DNA of 64,000 nt from Cichorium intybus (lineage: Eukaryota; Streptophyta; Magnoliopsida; Asterales; Asteraceae). A program made the translations under genes and the position numbers. Location of the stretch: assembly GCA_023525715.1 (NCBI GenBank), contig CM042012.1:35636651-35700650 (forward strand), given 5' to 3'. This document shows, one piece after another, positions 11,356-23,904 of the stretch. The stretch's first letter is position 1. Each line of letters opens with the position of its first letter. A model generated the notes under the pieces. It saw only the letters and a list, made by a program, of their open reading frames with translations, searched no databases and had not been told where the DNA came from.

Positions 11356-12816
11356 TGTAACACTCGGTTTCTTATATTCAGGGTACACTGATAATTTAAT
11401 CAAAATAACTATCATTAAGGTGTAATCCTCAAATATGAGTAACAAGTTTTACAAGATATATCAAAAGCATATTTTAAGTGCTTATTTACATACAACACGT
11501 TTCATACTAGTTTTCTCCAAAAACCGAATGTTTACAAAAGACCTAGTCTAACACAAGAAAGTAAGTCCAAGTCCAAAGTCCATATTCTTTCCAGCTAACC
11601 CTCCGTGATGTGTTTCCCACGATCTGCACTTCTAGAACCTAACACAATTAACATTAATAAACAATATATGAGCTTTGGGAGCTCTGTGAGTAATTAAAGT
11701 TTAACCGGACAGTAATTGTCCATCATCTCATTCACATCTTTCTCAACAAACCATCTTAATCCTCAATATATATTCATAATGAGGTTCATCAATCCAAACA
11801 CTCATAATTGGTATACTCAACCAATTTCAAAACAATTCAAATCATACTCCTTTCTGCAATAAACATCAAAACCAACACATAATTAATCTATTAATAACTA
11901 CTCACCTGTTGTGGAATCGATATGTGAACTCCTACACCTCGTGTATGCTCCTGCCTAGCCTTAGCTGTAGCATAACAACTCATTTTCATTACTCAAGTTA
12001 AGAATAATCTTAATCACACTCAATATTCATCATAATTAAGGAACTTGTATCATTGAAGCAAGTTACAATCAAAAGATAACAACAATATCAAAGTTGTAGC
12101 TTTCAATTTCATCAACTTAACACATATAACCCTAGGAACACAATACAAACACTTCACTAGCTCGGTTTCATAGTTAGAACTCTTTTACACTAACTATTCC
12201 AAACAATTTAACTCTAACTCTAACTAATTTCAGGTGGCTCATCAAAACCACAAGGAACCATCTCAAATCCAATGATTCAACTGTTAAAATAAGATCAAAA
12301 TCAAGGAGGATTACCTTACAAGCTCAAGGGATTAATCTCTAGCTTCAATTCGTGATCAATACACTTTAATCTCGACTTAGAAGGGTTAAAATTGATTTTC
12401 TAGGGTTTTGGGAGGGTTTTGATCGAAGTGGATATAACCCAAAATAAAGAAAATCGCACATTAAAAACAACTCTGTGCGCGTAACACGGCCGGGTTAGAC
12501 TAACACGGCCCGTGTTAGTTCACAAATTTCCACTGTTTGCTTCAGTAGGCACAGCACGGCCCGGGTTTATAGAACACGGCCCGTGTTCTTTTATTAAATT
12601 TCACTGTATGCTACTGTAATCCCAACACGACCCGTGTTCCTCAAACACGGGCCGTGTTTATGCTGCAGAAACCAAAAATCGTTTCTAATACTCTTTTTAA
12701 CATCCAACTTTTTGTAGACGAGTTTCTATCCATCCTAATTCATCTTATAACTCAATTAATCTTGTTTATAATATAATTAACATAACTTACCATAAATTTA
12801 AAGTTACGGTATTACA
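11356..12816 (-). repeat. 5' LTR of element A (1461 bp)
   Basis: Partner of 5037-6499, with the same ends and the same palindrome set (about 12497-12659). It would carry the promoter for the element. It is bounded on the outside by the TSD GCAAC at 12817-12821. Confidence 0.93.
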
Positions 12817-12821
12817 GCAAC

Positions 12822-12993
12822 ACCCTTCGGACTTCAAGAATCATAATCAATGGTGATTGGCGGTGCTACCTATCAATTGACAGACGAAAGTGGTGGCGTC
12901 GTGCTGTTTTCAATTGACGCCACATAATCACCAATCTAGAAACAATGGTACAAAAAATATCAAAGAGGTAACTAGTAAGTGAATGAGTGAGAA
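12822..12993. other. Sequence between elements A and G
   Basis: No gene is recognised. It contains the complementary pair CAATTGACAG / TTTTCAATTGACG around 12877-12926, suggestive of a small inverted structure. It was contiguous with 4893-5036 before A inserted and with 28464-28716 before G inserted. Confidence 0.45.
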
Positions 12994-12998
12994 CTAAG
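12994..12998. repeat. Target-site duplication of copia element G, left copy
   Basis: CTAAG at 12994-12998 is repeated at 28459-28463, immediately outside TGTTGGAT... and ...TCCAACA. This ties the 14-base LTR stub at 12999 to the LTR at 27663. Confidence 0.88.
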
Positions 12999-13012
12999 TG
13001 TTGGATTAGGTG

Positions 13013-16000
13013 TGACACCCCATTTCTACTGTTTGCAAATACTATGATTTTTCATATAAATACATGAATACAAAAATACGGTTTATCAAAAACCGATAAT
13101 TTAAATGCTTAAAACAGTGGGTGTACAAATTCATATCAAGCTAACCATAGTAAGCAAGAAAGGATTTAACCTTGAGTCCAATATAGGAGCTAACTTAAGC
13201 TCCACTCCAGCTAAACTTCATCCCATTGATAGCAACTTATTTTGACCTGGAATACATGGCAAAACATAAAATACGTAAGACAATAATGTCTCGTGAGTTA
13301 CATGAGTTTTAGACTCAAACTTTTAACTTCTTTTCCAACCTTTTTATAAAAATTATGACATAAAACATCTTTCAAAGTTTTATAATAATATTATACCATA
13401 GCTCTTTACTTTTTCAAAATCATTACATGTCATACCTTGCAAAAATATCTTCTTTCAAAACTTTATAATAGCAACATACTATAACTCTTTACTTCTCAAA
13501 AATCATTTTACGACATACTTTACTAAAATAACATCTTTCTTACTTTCTTTGACTGGTTTTATAAGCTTGCTGGATTTTTATACTTAGGGCTTTAATCACT
13601 ATAAGTGATACCCCAAGTCTCTATGGCTAGAAAGAACGGATCAATCCTCACCATAGAAGTGCTGAGGCAATCTACTTCGCGATGAGGATTTTTCCCCAGT
13701 AGACCCCTTACCTAACCCGGGTAGGTTGGGACATAGTTCCCTTACTAACGCTGCTTGCTACAATTACCAGTCATACAAAACATCTTCTGCTTACTTTTAC
13801 ATTACTTACTTGCATAGTGACTAATTGCCAAACTTCACCATTTCTTGTCTTTATGGCTAAATGTCAAATTCATAACTTTCGTTTCACATAAACTATACGT
13901 TTAAAACATGTCTTTATAACAATTTAGGCTTAATGCCAAATCATATCTTCCAAACATCTTATGGCTATATGCCCTTTCATACTTGAAAACATATACAATT
14001 TTTAACCAAAACATACTTCTTAAACATATTGTGGCTATATGCCTATCCATACTTCCAAGCATGTATAACTTGTATTCAAAATATACTTTTCACATAATTG
14101 GTTCATAGACCAAAACATACTTTCACATAATTGGTTCATAGACCAAAACATAACTTCAAATATAGCATTATACTTTCACAAACAAGTTAGAAATAATACT
14201 CTTGCATATAATTTCACATATATAAATTTTATAAGAAATCTTGAAAATACTTACTTGCCATGTACCCCAGAGTGGGTAAAAATACTACATGTACTCACCT
14301 TGTCTAGTTAGAGAAGTCTAACTAGAATCACTTCTTCCCGTTGTGTTTTCCTTTCCTTCAACTTTACTCCTTAATACCTAAGGAGTTCATTTAACATTCT
14401 AGTTAGTACAAGCTAGGCCTTAGTAACAATTAAAGACCTCTTAATCTACATCGTAATATATTAATATCACATTATTTACTCATTTTTAGATTTTGATATC
14501 TAAGACGCATGGTCAAAGAATTGACCATAACTCCCAACTCGGAAACCCGAATGGCACAAACTCAAACATTCTGAAAAGTAGACACAATACATGACAAGTC
14601 TCGAGAAGGTACCGAGACTTGAATCACACTCTAAGACCTTAGAAAATAAGTAACAAGATTGACAGTGCAATCTGTCACAAATCTGGATTAACGGAGGAAT
14701 CACCAATTCCATTCCACTTGGGAATGGAATCAAGGAAAACCCTCTTACATAGGCATACTAGATATAACCAAGAGATTACCCTCCGAAATTCAGACCCAAA
14801 ATATGAAGGAAATGAGCAGCAACATTTCTGTCACAACTCAGCATAGGTTGACAAGATTTGTCCAACAACCTGACTTCTGAAAGGAAATAAGTCAAGCTTT
14901 TTGGATGAGTTACACTAGACATGAAGATAAAGCTCTCATCCAAAAATTAAACTCAAATCATAAGCTAACTGAGAATTAAAAATCGTGCAACAAAGACACT
15001 ATGCACAGCGAAAATTCTGGTTCAGTCAACGAGAAGGCATTGGAACCCCAGCTTCCTAATGGAATTGGATCCAGCCCTCTGGATGGAACACATTAGACAT
15101 GAGGATGGACTTTTCCTAAAATTTCCAGACCTAAACTATGAACCATTTGGGAATTAAAAATTCCACAAGTTGACCTAGGTGTGCAGCAACCAATCTGTGG
15201 AGGTCGGATTGCACATACCAAGGTCTAAACCAAAACAATGAACTGAGTCAATCCCTTTTGGTCGAGTATGGCTCATGAAAAGGTTCTTCTCCACACAAAA
15301 TTTCAGAACAATCCAGTGAACACACGATTTTACAATAATTTCACAACACAACTGGATACAGAAATCATACTCAGGGAAATCGGGTTCAAAACCTTGGAAA
15401 ACGACTGAATGAGGTCTGAACCCCAACTGATAAACTGAAAAAGACATCGAGACAAAACCATGGGCACTGGAATCGCCTGATTTGGACAGCGTATGATTTT
15501 TCTACGAATTATACAACATAGTACAAATTTCCATCCGAAAATCAAACTTGATCATAAACCCCCAAATTCTAGGGTTCTTGACTCAAATCATCATTTCCTT
15601 GAATTCCACCATATTCAATGGTTAGAACTTGTTTTCTATGATGTTTTGAGCTAGAGAAAATATATGGATTCGTTGGATTAACCTCATCCATAGAAATCAG
15701 AAGTTGGATTTAAAAATCATCCAACAAAACTTGAAGAATTAAGGAGTTCTTACCTTATAAAGCTTGAAATTACGAAATTCCAAGTATAAATCTCTAGTTT
15801 TCCATCTTGATCTTGCTCCTCTTCTTGAAAGATCACCCACGGTTCTTGAGAGAAGTTTCCAGTAGATAACTTCTGATTTTTATGAGAGTTATGACATAAT
15901 TTTTCATTTATATATTTTTCCAACTTTGGCTTAATGACGTTTCAGTCCCTGGACTTCCATTTCTTGCACTTTGGCTACTAAAAATCAAATTTTATCACAT

Positions 16001-16356
16001 ATAACTTAGTTTCTTACATTTTTGGTCCAAAAACCAAAAATATACTTTCATAATAAATCTTATACATGTGCAAATGACCAAATTACCCTTTTATGGTAAA
16101 ATGACCAAATTACCCTCTCGAACAAACTTTTATTACATCAACTTCCACTTTTCACACTTTTCCCACAAACACAAATACTTTTATACCAGGGTTCAAAACA
16201 TGGCAAAAGACCAATTTTCCCTTCTTCATAAATTTTTCTCCAAACTCTTGGAATTTTACTACATTTTCCGCTACATTATTTTACAACTTTTAAAATCTTT
16301 GCTCTTTACTTTAAGCGTTATCTCGAATATAAATTCAAAATTTTTGGGTCGTTACA
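13013..16356 (-). repeat. LTR 1 of element H (3344 bp, 3' LTR)
   Basis: Minus-strand ends are TGTAACGACCC and GGGGTGTCA. Its length is far above the usual for plant gypsy LTRs. Compared with LTR 2, only scattered substitutions plus one 31-base gap (near 14796) are visible. There is no coding potential; the ORFs at 14500-15545 are chance. Confidence 0.92.
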
Positions 16357-16393
16357 ACTACCTCCCCCTTATTGGGATTCCGTCCTCGGAATC
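16357..16393 (-). promoter_or_regulatory. Polypurine tract and stem-loop of element H
   Basis: Minus-strand AAGGGGGAGGTAGT abuts the LTR. Nineteen bases upstream is the inverted repeat GATTCCG-AGGA-CGGAATC (16376-16393), repeated in the partial copy at 22805-22822. Since H encodes no protein, this sequence is not kept for coding. Confidence 0.88.
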
Positions 16394-19390
16394 ATCACAC
16401 AACTACTAAGTTAAGGGATCACGTCTCCCTCCTTTTCAAAGGCTCTCAGCCAAAGTTTAGTTCCTAGTAAATACTTTATTTTATCAACACATAGTCATAT
16501 TCTTTATTATTTTATCTTTTTTTTTTAGTATTTCCTTCTATAATTGTTTTTGGTTCTTTAATCAACGTTTAAAGGTTTTTTTTTCAATTCTTTATGAGGA
16601 ATTAACATAGTCTCTTCCTTCTGAATAATTCTTTCAATTTCTCATAAGGTGTTTCATATTTCTGCTTCATTTCCTCAAGAACTCACCCATCCCATATTCT
16701 CATTACATCTCTTTTTACTTCGTTTCATTCATATATAAATCTTTTAATAAAGCTTATTTTACAAAGTGATTTCATACTTTCATTTTCTTATCAAAAATAG
16801 CAGCTTACTTTGTAATCCTTCTCATATGTTTACCAAAACTTCATGAGATCATATTAATCATATTCTTTACTTATAATACTTTTTCCAAATACAATTAAAC
16901 ATAATTTGTATTTATACAAAATTCATAAATACACTAAATCTTTTATTGTAAAATTTTGTCCCTTAGTGGACATTTTTCTTAAGCAAATTTTTTTTTTAAA
17001 CTTCAAGTTTGTTCTTCTTTTTAACTACTAACAACTTCCGGTTCATTACCATTTATAAGGTAAGTATTCTCTTTCTTTCGTTACACTTTACATCCTCACT
17101 TTTCTGCTTGGGACAGAATCTGTCGAAACAGTACACCTCACACGAGAATTTGCATATCTCACTCTAGAAAAGTCAAAATGACGTACCGATTTTTGTTTTA
17201 GAAACTAGACATCCGTAGGTTTCTTTCTATTTATGATACATAAGTTTTGGCCTGGTAGATTTGTACAGTTTTGCTGTTGAAGTTGACCTATTATTTCTGT
17301 CAACTTCCTTATTTTCTACTCTTGACATTTAAATTACTAATTATATACTTCATTTTAATCCCTATTAGCTTTCATACGTTCACTATAAATTACTATCTTT
17401 TCCACTCTATAATCTACATGTATTATTTTCTATAAATACATATCCCGTACCATTTAGTACATATCTTACTTTCACATCTTAGCTTTTATTAATGACTCAA
17501 TTGTTGCTTTCATTTCTTAATTCTCAATTTATGAAATTTCATTTTCATATACTTCTTATATTCTTAGGTACCCCGTGTACCATTCTCATATTGTTACTTA
17601 TGTTTTAGTACTTTCTTGTAGTTCTTATTTCTCACACTAATGCTCAGTTTATCATTTTATCTCCTACTTACTCTTTTTCTACCGGTCTTTCAATTGTTTA
17701 CCATAATTGATTTGATTTTTCAAATAATATATCAAATCTCATACATTTTATGTATGATAATTCATCTTTTCGTATTTATTACACTTTTCATGACGTTCTA
17801 ACCATTCTTTTAGAATAATGTTCCACTTTACCATCTAGACATATCTTGCATTCATTAAACTTTATTTTCATATATTTTTCTTTCTTTACATTCTTTCTTC
17901 TTTACTAAGAAGAAACATAGCTAACATATTTTAACTGTCATTTCTTTTCAAACAAAATTAAATTACTATTTCCATAGACAAGTTAAGTTTTACCTTTTTC
18001 CATTCATTACCATTTACTTGTTTTATCTCATCATACTTATTAAGCATACACTACTTTCATAATTATATAGATTACCACCATAATTTTTTTTATAGACATT
18101 CGTTTTTTACATCTCATACATTTTACTTATATTCTTTTTAGGTTTTAAACCCAAAGTTTCTTTCATTGTATCTTTTACCATTTCTCTTTATGTGTCATAA
18201 GGCTACATGCCTAACACATCGCATTATTCTTTCATTTAAACTTCATTTCTTTACACTATTTACTTTTTCATATCTTAAGGAGATATACACCATACCTTTC
18301 TTTACAGTATTATATATTTCATATTTCATATAGGACTCACTTCTTATATACCTTTAGGTGGTACACAACTTCCACTTATTTTCTCGTTATCTTTCGTTCT
18401 TTTGTATTTTGAAGTTATTTGTCAAATACATTATCTCACTTTTTATATTATATAATTTTCACATTTACTCTTTCTTTCACATATATAAACATATATGTAC
18501 ACTCATACACGTATCTTTACATTTCATAATTATTAACCATGTACCGACCACTTCTCACAATTATGAAACACTTTTACCTGTTATTCACATTCAGAAGTAG
18601 TAACTTCTCATCTGTTTATTTTGGTTTTTCTTCAGTTAACATACTTCGTTATACTCTTTCATTACTGGTATTTCTTCTATTATTTCATTCATTTGGTTGC
18701 GGAATTTAATTCCTCTTTAAGTTGCTCTTATTCATACTTTTTCTCGACTCTGCAGACATATACTTTAATGCCTTTCAACCTGTCTAAGGAGTATTAATTA
18801 TCATATTGATTTCTTTTACTTTACCATACTAAGTGGTATATATCTACTGCACTATCTTTTAATACTTATAATCTTACTTGTTCTCATTACATAGGCATAT
18901 AACTCCTATGTTATCCTTACTACTTTCATCAAAACCCTTACCCACCAGATTACCATAATTCCTTTATGATTCCACCAGTCTCAATACATATCCTGTGATT
19001 ATGATAATACGGTCCCATATTACCATAACCACCTATACATATTGATTCTGTTGTTACCACAAGGTCTCATGGGACACTGGTTCCTTTAACATATAACACC
19101 ATTATAAGTACATGGTGATCAATACTAGAAATCTTACTACTTTTTAAACATAGCCTTTAATAAATTTAGACGGTTACAGAAAATATCATATAATTTTCCT
19201 AACGGTCATATTTTTGCTCACTCTAAACGTTAGCTTAACACTTCTTAGTATTATATATCTACATATTTTAAATAATGCATGATGTCTTAATCATTTAAGA
19301 CATCGTATATCATATTTTCATAAACTAACATTTCTATAGCATGAGTTTAAGCCTAGGAGTGGAACAAATCAATCCTAATTCGCTTAAACT
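16394..19390 (-). other. Non-coding interior of element H
   Basis: About 3 kb, strongly pyrimidine-rich on the plus strand (purine-rich on the element's sense strand), with many T-runs. I find no gag, protease, RT or integrase motif on either strand. The ORF at 18358-18600 is hydrophobic noise. It presumably holds packaging or dimer signals only. Confidence 0.8.
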
Positions 19391-19405
19391 ATGGCTCTAA
19401 TACCA
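19391..19405 (-). promoter_or_regulatory. Primer-binding site of element H
   Basis: Minus-strand TGGTATTAGAGCCAT, a few bases inside the 5' LTR end. It matches the initiator-Met tRNA 3' end with one substitution relative to the site in element A. Confidence 0.85.
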
Positions 19406-19410
19406 ACTTG

Positions 19411-22400
19411 TGACACCCCATTTCTACTGTTTGCAAATACTATGATTTTTCATATAAATACATGAATACAAAAATACGGTTTATCAAAAACCGATAATTT
19501 AAATGCTTAAAACAGTGGGTGTACAAATTCATATCAAGCTAACCATAGTAAGCAAGAAAGGAGTTAACCTTGAGTCCAATATAGGAGCTAACTTAAGCTC
19601 CACTCCAGCTAAACTTCATCCCATTGATAGCAACTTATTTTGACCTGGAATACATGGCAAAACATAAAATACGTAAGACAATAATGTCTCGTGAGTTACA
19701 TGAGTTTTAGACTCAAACTTTTAACTTCTTTTCCAACCTTTTTATAAAAATTATGACATAAAACATCTTTCAAAGTTTTATAATAATATTATACCATAGC
19801 TCTTTACTTTTTCAAAATCATTACATGTCATACCTTGCAAAAATATCTTCTTTCAAAACTTTATAATAGCAACATACTATAACTCTTTACTTCTCAAAAA
19901 TCATTTTACGACATACTTTACTAAAATAACATCTTTCTTACTTTCTTTGACTGGTTTTATAAGCTTGCTGGATTTTTATACTTAGGGCTTTAATCACTAT
20001 AAGTGATACCCCAAGTCTCTATGGCTAGAAAGAACGGATCAATCCTCACCATAGAAGTGCTGAGGCAATCTACTTCGCGATGGGGATTTTTCCCCAGTAG
20101 ACCCCTTACCTAACCCGGGTAGGTTGGAACATAGTTCCCTTACTAACGCTGCTTGCTACAATTACCAGTCATACAAAACATCTTCTGCTTACTTTTACAT
20201 TACTTACTTGCATAGTGGCTAATTGCCAAACTTCACCATTTCTTGTCTTTATGGCTAAATGTCAAATTCATAACTTTCGTTTCACATAAACTATACGTTT
20301 AAAACATGTCTTTATAACAATTTAGGCTTAATGCCAAATCATATCTTCCAAACATCTTATGGCTATATGCCCTTTCATACTTGAAAACATATACAATTTT
20401 TAACCAAAACATACTTCTTAAACATATTGTGGCTATATGCCTATCCATACTTCCAAGCATGTATAACTTGTATTCAAAATATACTTTTCACATAATTGGT
20501 TCATAGACCAAAACATACTTTCACATAATTGGTTCATAGACCAAAACATAACTTCAAATATAGCATTATACTTTCACAAACAAGTTAGAAATAATACTCT
20601 TGCATATAATTTCACATATATAAATTTTATAAGAAATCTTGAAAATACTTACTTGCCATGTACCCCAGAGTGGGTAAAAATACTACATGTACTCACCTTG
20701 TCTAGTTAGAGAAGTCTAACTAGAATCACTTCTTCCCGTTGTGTTTTCCTTTCCTTCAACTTTACTCCTTAATACCTAAGGAGTTCATTTAACATTCTAG
20801 TTAGTACAAGCTAGGCCTTAGTAACAATTAAAGACCTCTTAATCTACATCGTAATATATTAATATCACATTATTTACTCATTTTTAGATTTTGATATCTA
20901 AGACGCATGGTCAAAGAATTGACCATAACTCCCAACTCGGAAACCTGAATGGCATAAACTCAAACATTCTGAAAAGTAGACACAATACATGACAAGTCTC
21001 GAGAAGGTACCGAGACTTGAATCACACTCTAAGACCTTAAAAAATAAGTAACAAGATTGACAGTGCAATCTGTCACAAATCTGGATTAACGGAGGAATCA
21101 CCAATTCCATTCCACTTGGGAATGGAATCAAGGAAAACCATCTTACATAGGCATACTAGATATAACCAAGAGATTACCCTCCGAAATTCAGACCCAAAAG
21201 ACAAACCAATTAAGAACTAAAAATCATACAATATGAAGGAAATGAGCAGCAACATTTCTGTCACAACTCAGCATAGGTTGACAAGATTTGTCCAACAACC
21301 TGACTTCTGAAAGGAAATAAGTCAAGCCTTTTGGATGAGTTACACTAGACATGAAGATAAATCTCTCATCCAAAAATTAAACTCAAAGCATAAGCTAACT
21401 GAGAATTAAAAATCGTGCAACAAGGACACTGTGCACAGCGAAAATTCTGGTTCAGTCAAAGAGAAGGCATTGGAACCCCAGCTTCCTAATGGAATTGGAT
21501 CCAGCCCTCTGGATGGAACACATTAGACATGAGGATGGACTTTCCCTAAAATTTCCAGACCTAAACTATGAACCATTTGGGAATTAAAAATTCCACAAGT
21601 TGACCTAGGTATGCAGCAACCAATCTGTGGAGGTCGGATTGCACATACCAAGGTCTAAACCAAAACAATGAACTGAGTCAATCCCTTTTGGTCGAGTATG
21701 GCTCATGAAAAGGTTCTTCTCCACACAAAATTTCAGAACAATCCAGTGAACACACGATTTTACAATAATTCCACAACACAACTGGATACAGAAATCATAC
21801 TCAGGGAAATCGGGTTCAAAACCCTGGAAAACGACTGAATGAGGTCTGAACCCCAACTGAAAACTGAAAAAGACATCGAGACAAAACCATGGGCACTGGA
21901 ATCGCCTGATTTGGACAGCGTATGATTTTTCTACGAATTATACAACATAGTACAAATTTCTATCCGAAAATCAAACTTGATCATAAACCCCCAAATTCTA
22001 GGGTTCTTGACTCAAATCATCATTTCATTGAATTCCACCATATTCAATGGTTAGAACTTGTTTTCTATGATGTTTTGAGCTAGAGAAAATATATGGATTC
22101 GTTGGATTAACCTCATCCATAGAAATCAGAAGTTGGATTTAAAAATCATCCAACAAAACTTGAAGAATTAAGGAGTTCTTACCTTATAAAGCTTGAAATT
22201 ACTAAATTCCAAGTATAAATCTCTAGTTTTCCATCTTGATCTTGCTCCTCTTCTTGAAAGATCACCCACGGTTCTTGAGAGAAGTTTCCAGTAGATAACT
22301 TCTGATTTTTATGAGAGTTATGACATAATTTTTCATTTATATATTTTTCCAACTTTGGCTTAATGACGTTTCAGTCCCTGGACTTCCATTTCTTGCACTT

Positions 22401-22785
22401 TGGCTACTAAAAATCAAATTTTATCACATATAACTTAGTTTCTTACATTTTTGGTCCAAAAACCAAAAATATACTTTCATAATAAATCTTATACATGTGC
22501 AAATGACCAAATTACCCTTTTATGGTAAAATGACCAAATTACCCTCTCGAACAAACTTTTATTACATCAACTTCCACTTTTCACACTTTTCCCACAAACA
22601 CAAATACTTTTATACCAGGGTTCAAAACATGGCAAAAGACCAATTTTCCCTTCTTCATAAATTTTTCTCCAAACTCTTGGAATTTTACTACATTTTCCGC
22701 TACATTATTTTACAACTTTTAAAATCTTTGCTCTTTACTTTAAGCGTTATCTCGAATATAAATTCAAAATTTTTGGGTCGTTACA
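19411..22785 (-). repeat. LTR 2 of element H (3375 bp, 5' LTR)
   Basis: Partner of 13013-16356. It has 31 extra bases around 21200-21231 and few substitutions, suggesting recent insertion. It is shared between the complete interior on its left and the truncated one on its right. Confidence 0.92.
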
Positions 22786-23904
22786 ACTACCTCCCCCTTA
22801 TTGGGATTCCGTCCTCGGAATCATCACACAACTACTAAGTTAAGGGATCACGTCTCCCTCCTTTTCAAAGGCTCTCAGCCAAAGTTTAGTTCCTAGTAAA
22901 TACTTCCTTTTATCAACACATAGTCATATTCTTTATTCTTTTATCTTTTTTTTTAGTATTTCCTTCTATAATTGTTTTTGGTTCTTTAATCAACCTTTAA
23001 AGGTTTTTTTTTCAATTCTTTATGAGGAATTAACATAGTCTCTTCCTTCTGAATAATTCTTTCAATTTCTCATAAGGTGTTTCATATTTCTGCTTCATTT
23101 CCTCAAGAACTCACCCATCCCATATTCTCATTACATCTCTTTTTACTTCGTTTCATTCATATATAAATCTTTTAATAAAGCTTATTTTACAAAGTGATTT
23201 CATACTTTCATTTTCTTATCAAAAATAGCAGCTTACTTTGTAATCCTTCTCATATGTTTACCAAAACTTCATGAGATTATATTAATCATATTCTTTACTT
23301 ATAATACTTTTTCCAAATACAATTAAACATAATTTGTATTTATACAAAATTCATAAATACACTAAATCTTTTATTGTAAAATTTTGTCCCTTAGTGGACA
23401 TTTTTCTTAAGCAAATTTTTTTTTTAAAACTTCAAGTTTGTTCTTCTTTTTAACTACTAACAACTTCCGGTTCATTACCATTTATAAGGTAAGTATTCTC
23501 TTTCTTTCGTTACACTTTACATCCTTACTTTTCTGTTTGGGACAGAATCTGTCGAAACAGTACACCTCACATGAGAATTTGCATATCTCACTCTAGAAAA
23601 GTCAAAATGACGTACCGATTTTTGTTTTAGAAACTAGACATCCGTAGGTTTCTTTCTATTTATGATACATAATTTTTGGCCTGGTAGATTTGTACAGTTT
23701 TGCTTTTGAAGTTGACCTATTATTTCTGTCAACTTCCTTATTTTCTACTCTTGACATTTAAATTACTAATTATATACTTCATTTTAATCCCTATTAGCTT
23801 TCATACGTTCACTATAAATTACTATCTTTTCCACTCTATAATCTACATGTATTATTTTCTATAAATACATATCCTGTACCATTTAGTACATATCTTACTT
23901 TCAC
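22786..23904 (-). repeat. Truncated second interior of element H
   Basis: Co-linear with 16357-17475, including the polypurine tract and stem-loop. Similarity stops abruptly after the shared TATCTTACTTTCAC. The following base is the breakpoint into element G. Confidence 0.9.

Larger units (their letters stand above)
5037..12816 (-). mobile_element. Ty3/gypsy chromovirus 'A' (Tekay-like), complete but degenerate
   Basis: Paired LTRs (5037-6499 and 11356-12816), 5-bp TSD GCAAC, primer-binding site matching initiator-Met tRNA, and a polypurine tract. Protein order on the minus strand is gag, protease, reverse transcriptase, RNase H, integrase, then a chromodomain-like tail, which places it with plant chromoviruses, most like Tekay/Del. 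The coding region holds several in-frame stops and several frame changes, so it cannot make its own polyprotein. The two LTRs are very similar by eye, so the damage is either recent or was copied in trans. The 3' end resembles that of non-coding element D. Confidence 0.93.
13013..23904 (-). mobile_element. Non-coding gypsy derivative 'H' (LARD-type), LTR-interior-LTR-partial interior
   Basis: Two nearly identical LTRs (13013-16356, 19411-22785) flank a 3054-bp interior with a primer-binding site (19391-19405) and a polypurine tract (16357-16375, minus). No gag or pol can be read, so it would depend on another element's enzymes. After the second LTR the same interior starts again (22786-23904 equals 16357-17475) and then stops. 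This is the pattern of tandem copies sharing an LTR, as left by unequal recombination, later truncated. Confidence 0.88.

Noticed and set aside
5037..12816. Endogenous pararetrovirus
   Set aside because: LTRs, TSD, integrase and chromodomain identify a gypsy retrotransposon; no movement-protein or coat-protein signs of plant pararetroviruses were seen.
14500..15545. Several ORFs repeated at 20898-21856
   Set aside because: They occur twice only because they lie in the two LTR copies of element H; no domain is recognisable.
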